Assembly (NCBI RefSeq): GCF_007421815.1
Contig: NZ_VLNT01000005.1
Location: 24,147 to 88,146 of the forward strand
Length of the DNA stretch: 64,000 nt
Direction: 5' to 3'
Origin: Aeromicrobium piscarium
GTDB lineage: Bacteria; Actinomycetota; Actinomycetes; Propionibacteriales; Nocardioidaceae
The translations under genes and the position numbers were made by a program. Positions 60,081 through 64,000 of the stretch are shown one piece after another. Each line of letters starts with the position of its first letter. Within the stretch, counting starts at the first letter, position 1. The notes beneath the pieces are model-generated. The model did not search any database, was not told the origin of the DNA, and saw only the letters and a list, made by a program, of their open reading frames with translations.

Positions 60081-61747
60081 GATTGACGTCCTTCCGTCCA
60101 CTGCTGACGCAGCTTGTATTTTTCGATCTTGTTGGTGGGAGTACGGGGGATCTGCGTCACGGGCACGAAGGCCCGCGGACGCATGAACTTGGGCATGGAC
60201 TCGTGGCAGTACTGCGCGAGGACGTCGACATCGAAGCTCGCGGCATCGGCCGGCTCGACGAAGGCGATCACGTCGTCCTCGTCGCCCTCCGCGCTCGGCA
60301 CCGCCACGACGGCGGCCAACTGCACCGAGGGGTGCTTGGCGACGATCTCCTCGATGTGGAAGCTGGAGATGTTCTCTCCGCGCACCCGGATCCGGTCGCC
60401 GAGACGGTCCACATAGACGAAGACGCCATCGGGCTGGCGGATCGCCGCATCGCCGGTGTGAAACCAGAGGTTGCGCCAGGCCTTGACCGTCGCCTTGGGC
60501 TTCTTCAGGTACTCATCGAAGATCAGGGCGGGCAACCGGGGCCGCATCGCGAGTTGACCCACGACGCCGTCGGGACACACCCGGTCGCGGTCGTCGAGGA
60601 CCACGACCTCCATGAACGGTGCCGGCATGCCCATGATCCCCTTGGGCATCGGGTCCGCCCCGTCCAGCACCGGCAGCCCGTGCTCCTCGAAGACTCCGCG
60701 GAGCGCGGCGTGGTCGCGGCCGCGGTACAGCTCGACGGGCGTGCCCTCGCCCTCGGCGGTCTGCTCGGTGAGCGTCATCAGCGCCGCGCCGGTCTCGGAC
60801 TGCCCGAAGCCGGAGGTGACGAAGTCGATGCCGAAGCGCACCGCGAAGTCGTGGTGATTCGCCGGCAGCGGCTGCATGTGCACCTTGTTGAGCGGATTGC
60901 GGCGGTCGTCGTCCCGGGGCTCGGCGTTCAGCAGCCACGGCGTCATGACGTCCAGCAGCACCGCGGTCGTGCAACCGGTCGAGCGGACTCGCCGCCAGAA
61001 GTCCGAGGGACTGAACCGGTCCCACATGCTGACCGACGCCCCGGTCCACAGGGCCCGGACGACATTGAAGTGCGCGCCGCCGACGTGATACATCGGCAGG
61101 TCGTTGTAGACGACGTCGTCGCCGGTCAGCATCGAGCGTCCGATCCAGGTGTAGCCGTTGATCCACCGATGGGACTGCACGACGCCCTTCGACGGACCGG
61201 TCGTCCCAGAGGTGTAGATGACATTGGCCGGATCGTCGTAGGCAATCTGGACCTGCGGGCGCTCGGCCGGTCGGAGCAGCTCGCCGAACTCGCCGCCCAT
61301 CGCGTCCTCCACGACGAGCACGCGGGGCGGATGTTCGAGCTGGGACTCGACGGCTCGGACCCGCTCGAGCAGCTCCACGTCGACGATGAGCAGTGCCGGG
61401 GCCGTGTCGCCCAGCTGATAGGCCAGGAGGTCGCCGGCGTACTGGAAGTTGACGGGCGCGTAGACGGCGCCGGCCTTCCAGAGGCCGTACATCGTGAGGG
61501 TCGACACCAGCGGCCGGACCGTGAGAACGCTGACCCGGTCGCCGGGGACGATCCCGGCCGCGCTCAGCTGCCCCGCGAGGTGATCGGTGAGGGCACCGAA
61601 CCGGCCGTAGCTGAGATCCTCGCCGGTCTCGCCGTAGTGGATCGCGAGCCGGTCCGGGGTGGCCGCCACATGGTGGTCCAAGGCCGCCACAGCGGTCGGG
61701 AAGTCGAACTCGAGCAGAGACTCGAGCTCCTGGACGGGTGGGGTCAT
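60077..61747 (-). CDS. AMP-forming acyl-CoA ligase
   Basis: A 556-residue ANL-superfamily enzyme forming acyl-CoA from acid, ATP and CoA. The phosphate loop is VIYTSGTTGPSKGVVQSHR near residue 180, the adenine motif SGFGQSETGAA near residue 320, the hinge is WFHTGDAAIRQPDGVFVYVD followed by RLGDRIRVRGENIS, and the C-terminal catalytic Lys is in IPRTPTNKIEKYKL. It resembles the crotonobetaine/carnitine-CoA ligase and short-acyl ligase types. ATG 61747 starts one base after the carboxyltransferase stop. The substrate is unknown; a carboxylatable acyl group is implied by the neighbours. Confidence 0.92.
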   Translation of the reverse strand: MTPPVQELESLLEFDFPTAVAALDHHVAATPDRLAIHYGETGEDLSYGRFGALTDHLAGQLSAAGIVPGDRVSVLTVRPLVSTLTMYGLWKAGAVYAPVNFQYAGDLLAYQLGDTAPALLIVDVELLERVRAVESQLEHPPRVLVVEDAMGGEFGELLRPAERPQVQIAYDDPANVIYTSGTTGPSKGVVQSHRWINGYTWIGRSMLTGDDVVYNDLPMYHVGGAHFNVVRALWTGASVSMWDRFSPSDFWRRVRSTGCTTAVLLDVMTPWLLNAEPRDDDRRNPLNKVHMQPLPANHHDFAVRFGIDFVTSGFGQSETGAALMTLTEQTAEGEGTPVELYRGRDHAALRGVFEEHGLPVLDGADPMPKGIMGMPAPFMEVVVLDDRDRVCPDGVVGQLAMRPRLPALIFDEYLKKPKATVKAWRNLWFHTGDAAIRQPDGVFVYVDRLGDRIRVRGENISSFHIEEIVAKHPSVQLAAVVAVPSAEGDEDDVIAFVEPADAASFDVDVLAQYCHESMPKFMRPRAFVPVTQIPRTPTNKIEKYKLRQQWTEGRQS

Positions 61748-61748
61748 C

Positions 61749-63290
61749 TCAGGGCCTCGTTCCGAAGGAGGGGGGTCCAAGGAGCTCGGGGACGACGCGA
61801 TAGGCATCGCGCACCCAGCTCGTGAGCAGCTCGCGGCTGCGGCGCGGGTCGATCACGTCCTGTACGCCGTAGCGCTCCGCGGTGCGGAAGGGAGAGCGCA
61901 CCGCCTCGAGGCGCTCGCGGATCTCGGCCAGCATCGCCTCGGGATCGTCCGAGGCCTCGAGATCGGCACGGTAGGCGGCCTCGATGCCACCCTCGACCGG
62001 CAGCGATCCCCAGTCCCCCGACGGCCAGGCCCATTGACGGTTGTACCGGTGCCGGTTGATCTGCCCCGCGCCGCCGACCCCGAACACCCGTCGGACGATG
62101 ATCTCGGCCATCGGCACGCGAGCCTGGTAGACCGCCGCGACCGCGCGGGCGCCACGACGGATGGAGGCCGTCTTCTCGGCCTGGAGGCCGATCATCATGC
62201 CGGCCTGGTCGGTGAGACTGACGATCGGCAGGTGGAAGGTCTCGCACAGGTCGACGAGACGGGTCAAGGCGTCGGCGCCGTTCGGCGTCATCGTCGCGCC
62301 CTTGTACGGATCGGTGGCCACGACGCCGACCGGGTGCCCGTCGAGCCTGGCCAGTCCGGTGTAGACCGAGCCGGAGTAGCACGTGTAGTCGAACACCGAC
62401 CCCGCATCGAAGATCGCGTCGAGCACAGGACGGAGCCGGTAGGGCTGGCGGCGGCTGCGCGGCACCACGTCCGCCAGATGCTCCACGTCACCGCTCGCCT
62501 CGCGCCCCTCGACGACCGGAGGGAGCTCATGGACGCTGGACGGCAGGTACGAGAGGAAGCCTCGGATCGCGTCGAGTGCGGACGCCTCGTCGGGAACGAT
62601 CTGATCGACGGCACCACTGCGGCGATGCACCTCGGCACCGCCGAGCTGCTCCTTGTCCAGATCCTCTCCGGTCGCATGCCGCACGACCGGAGGCCCGGCG
62701 ACGAAGAGCTGGGTGGAGCCCTCGATGAGCACGCTGAAGTGGCTCATCACGACCCGTGCCGCTCCGAGACCCGCTACCGGACCCATGCAAGCGGCAACCA
62801 CCGGCACCAGCGACAGGTTGTCGACGACCGTGTCCCATCCGGGATTGGCGGGCACATAGGTGTAACCGGACTGTTCCAGCATCCGCACGCTGCCGCCACC
62901 GCCGGTTCCCTCGATGAGCCGGATCAGCGGCAGCCGGTACGCGGCGGCCAGTCGCTCGGAGTCGACCTGCTTGGCCATGATCGAGGCATCGGCGGCGCCG
63001 CCGCGGACGGTGAAGTCGTCCGCGCCGACGGCGACGCGCCGACCCGCGATCGTGCCGACACCGAACACGAAGTTGGTGGGGACGATGTGTTCACCCGTCT
63101 CGCCCGGGAAGCCGGCGAGACCGCCGATCTGCTCGAAACTGCCCTCGTCGAGCAGATCGGCGACACGCTCGGTCACGGTGCTGCGACCGGCCGCGTGCTG
63201 TCGGTGGATCTTCTCGGGTCCCCCGAGCTCGTCGGCCATGGCACGGCGACGCTCGAGCTCGGCGATCTCCGCGGACCAGATCGGTGACAC
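61749..63290 (-). CDS. Acyl-CoA carboxylase carboxyltransferase subunit (second set)
   Basis: A 513-residue carboxyltransferase of the methylcrotonyl/propionyl-type family. IHRQHAAGRSTVTERVADLL, LIEGTGGGGSVRML, GPVAGLGAARVVMSHFSVLI and the C-terminal SLTDQAGMMIGLQAEKTASI block are visible. The last differs from the usual DVPGF version seen in the paralogue at 32712, so specificity is probably different. GTG 63290 has AGAGG about ten bases ahead and lies 26 bases from a perfect CTAAGC palindrome. It is the first gene of the leftward importer operon. Confidence 0.92.
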   Translation of the reverse strand: MSPIWSAEIAELERRRAMADELGGPEKIHRQHAAGRSTVTERVADLLDEGSFEQIGGLAGFPGETGEHIVPTNFVFGVGTIAGRRVAVGADDFTVRGGAADASIMAKQVDSERLAAAYRLPLIRLIEGTGGGGSVRMLEQSGYTYVPANPGWDTVVDNLSLVPVVAACMGPVAGLGAARVVMSHFSVLIEGSTQLFVAGPPVVRHATGEDLDKEQLGGAEVHRRSGAVDQIVPDEASALDAIRGFLSYLPSSVHELPPVVEGREASGDVEHLADVVPRSRRQPYRLRPVLDAIFDAGSVFDYTCYSGSVYTGLARLDGHPVGVVATDPYKGATMTPNGADALTRLVDLCETFHLPIVSLTDQAGMMIGLQAEKTASIRRGARAVAAVYQARVPMAEIIVRRVFGVGGAGQINRHRYNRQWAWPSGDWGSLPVEGGIEAAYRADLEASDDPEAMLAEIRERLEAVRSPFRTAERYGVQDVIDPRRSRELLTSWVRDAYRVVPELLGPPSFGTRP

Positions 63291-63315
63291 TACGGCACGT
63301 CCTCTCGCTGACGAA

Positions 63316-63339
63316 TGACCTAAGCGATCGCTTAGGTCA
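63316..63339. promoter_or_regulatory. Perfect 24-bp palindromic operator of the carboxylase-importer operon
   Basis: A perfect 24-bp palindrome centred on CTAAGCGATCGCTTAG (63320-63335) with TGAC/GTCA flanks. A second inverted repeat, CTCGCTGAC at 63304-63312 and GTCAGCGAG at 63336-63344, overlaps it. It lies 26 bases ahead of the carboxyltransferase start, where it would block transcription when bound. Confidence 0.75.
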
Positions 63340-63397
63340 GCGAGAAGCCATGCTAGGTGATGCGCATCACACGATGCAAGCACTTTTCCGAGGACTC

Positions 63398-63427
63398 GGC
63401 CGGCGACCCCCTCAGAGATCGCCGGCC
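63398..63427 (-). terminator. Hairpin after the biotin carrier gene
   Basis: GGCCGGCGA at 63398-63406 pairs perfectly with TCGCCGGCC at 63419-63427, starting 14 bases beyond the carrier stop (minus strand). It would separate the carrier transcript from the operator-controlled operon, or let part of it read through. Confidence 0.6.
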
Positions 63428-63440
63428 GCAGGAGAGATGC

Positions 63441-63653
63441 TCAGAGAATGCGCGCGAGAAGAGCCCCTTCTTCGACGATATCGCCCTCATTTACCAATAA
63501 TTCTTCGACCTTCCCTGCCGCCTCGGCGAGGACCGGGATCTCCATCTTCATCGACTCGAGGACCACCAGGACATCGCCGGCGACCACGTCCGCCCCCTCG
63601 GTCACATCGATCCGGAAGACTGAGGCGGACATCTCCGCGCGTACATCGGCCAT
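63441..63653 (-). CDS. Biotin carboxyl carrier protein (second set)
   Basis: A 70-residue biotinyl domain with the attachment Lys in VLESMKMEIPVLAEAAG near residue 38. ATG 63653 (MADVRAEMSASV) is preferred; a GTG at 63662 would add three residues. It is the carrier expected to work with the carboxyltransferase at 61749 and biotin carboxylase at 53287. An imperfect CTAAGC palindrome lies about 40 bases upstream, between it and the divergent TetR gene. Confidence 0.9.
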   Translation of the reverse strand: MADVRAEMSASVFRIDVTEGADVVAGDVLVVLESMKMEIPVLAEAAGKVEELLVNEGDIVEEGALLARIL

Positions 63654-63692
63654 GCTTTCCACTACCCTTCGCTGTATTGAGATCTGCGAAAG

Positions 63693-63708
63693 CTAAGCAT
63701 ACGCTTAT
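63693..63708. promoter_or_regulatory. CTAAGC-N4-GCTTAT operator between biotin carrier and TetR genes
   Basis: CTAAGCATACGCTTAT differs from the palindrome consensus at only the last arm base. It sits in the divergent gap between the biotin carrier and the TetR gene at the window edge. Confidence 0.6.
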
Positions 63709-63798
63709 GCCACGGCGCGATGCGCCGGTCGACATCGCGGCCCGGCACCGAGCTCGGGCATCGGGTCGTGACGGGCAGACGAACAAGGATCGGCGAGA

Positions 63799-64000
63799 AT
63801 GACGACCATGAGCACGGACGGGACGCCGACCACCAATGCGTCACTCGAACTCGAGCCGCAGGCGGTCGACGCCATCGAGCGTTACTGGGCCGACCGGGCC
63901 ACCGGTCCGTCGCGCAAGATCCTCATCGGCGCCACCCTCGCCTTCGCCGAGCTGGGCTACCACGGAGCCTCCACCCGGGCGATCGCCGCCCGCGCCGATA
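63799..64000 (+). CDS. TetR-family regulator, truncated by the window end
   Basis: The first 67 codons of a TetR gene run off the window. After a variable start (MTTMSTDGTPTTNASLELEP) comes RKILIGATLAFAELGYHGAS followed by TRAIAARAD, the first helices of a TetR DNA-binding domain. AAGGATCGGCGAGA precedes ATG 63799. It is divergent from the biotin carrier across a CTAAGC-type site, so it is an alternative to the 52502 gene as the regulator of the carboxylase-importer cluster. Confidence 0.8.
   Translation, partial: MTTMSTDGTPTTNASLELEPQAVDAIERYWADRATGPSRKILIGATLAFAELGYHGASTRAIAARAD

Overview
The window comes from a high-GC actinobacterium of the order Mycobacteriales (Corynebacteriales). The clearest marker is a single-chain type I fatty acid synthase of about 3000 residues followed directly by acpS. 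A second marker is a block ordered as clpX, clpP2, clpP1, tig, nei-type glycosylase, rpiB, Rv2466c-like thioredoxin-fold protein, pepN and glbO. From memory this resembles the Rv2449c-Rv2470 stretch of Mycobacterium tuberculosis, although here it is interrupted by extra genes. A PTS enzyme I and dispersed repeats built around a GTGGTYTCGATAC module point away from Mycobacterium itself. Gordonia or a relative is a plausible guess but is not proven.

Layout. 1-87 is a poly-C tract. 117-6414: an archaeal-type valyl-tRNA synthetase, then PTS enzyme I divergent from a fruR-fruK pair. 6490-16839: Rv2449c-like oxidoreductase, clpX, clpP2, clpP1, two SRPBCC proteins, an esterase, trigger factor, a third SRPBCC protein and a secreted family C69 peptidase relative whose nucleophile position is Ser. 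17151-21523: a small Gly/Ser-repeat membrane protein, tRNA-Pro, tRNA-Gly, a P-loop kinase, a C39-like peptidase, small membrane proteins and a SpoIIE/PP2C phosphatase. 21664-31588: heme oxygenase with its TetR regulator, nei/rpiB, an esterase, Rv2466c-like protein, GCS2 ligase, pepN, mscS and glbO, the last two joined by an 83-bp tandem repeat. 31744-36294: thioesterase, a biotin carrier plus carboxyltransferase pair, and a divergent SDR/APH-like pair. 36403-39253: TetR, an AbiE toxin-antitoxin pair and a small membrane exporter. 39426-48902: fas-acpS. 49297-52442: acyl-CoA dehydrogenase, thiolase and SDR, divergent from a TetR gene. 53287-63653: a long leftward cluster with biotin carrier, carboxyltransferase, CoA ligase, peptide-type ABC importer and biotin carboxylase. 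A truncated TetR gene ends the window.

How the genes fit together. Three systems stand out. (1) fas and the first carboxyltransferase/biotin-carrier operon both carry paired TGAGG-N4-CCTCA palindromes flanking the -10 element, suggesting one regulator couples malonyl-CoA supply to fatty acid synthesis. (2) Four promoters carry a second palindrome, CTAAGC-N4-GCTTAG: the SDR/APH pair, the acyl-CoA dehydrogenase/TetR intergenic region, the importer-ligase-carboxylase operon, and the biotin-carrier/TetR intergenic region. They look like one regulon for uptake, CoA activation, carboxylation and beta-oxidation-like breakdown of an unidentified acid. (3) Two unrelated operon junctions (mscS/glbO and permease/biotin carboxylase) contain tandem copies of a start-codon-bearing repeat. 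Each copy encodes a 27-28 residue mini-ORF beginning MSERSERT whose TGA overlaps the next ATG, so it works as a ready-made translational-coupling cassette.
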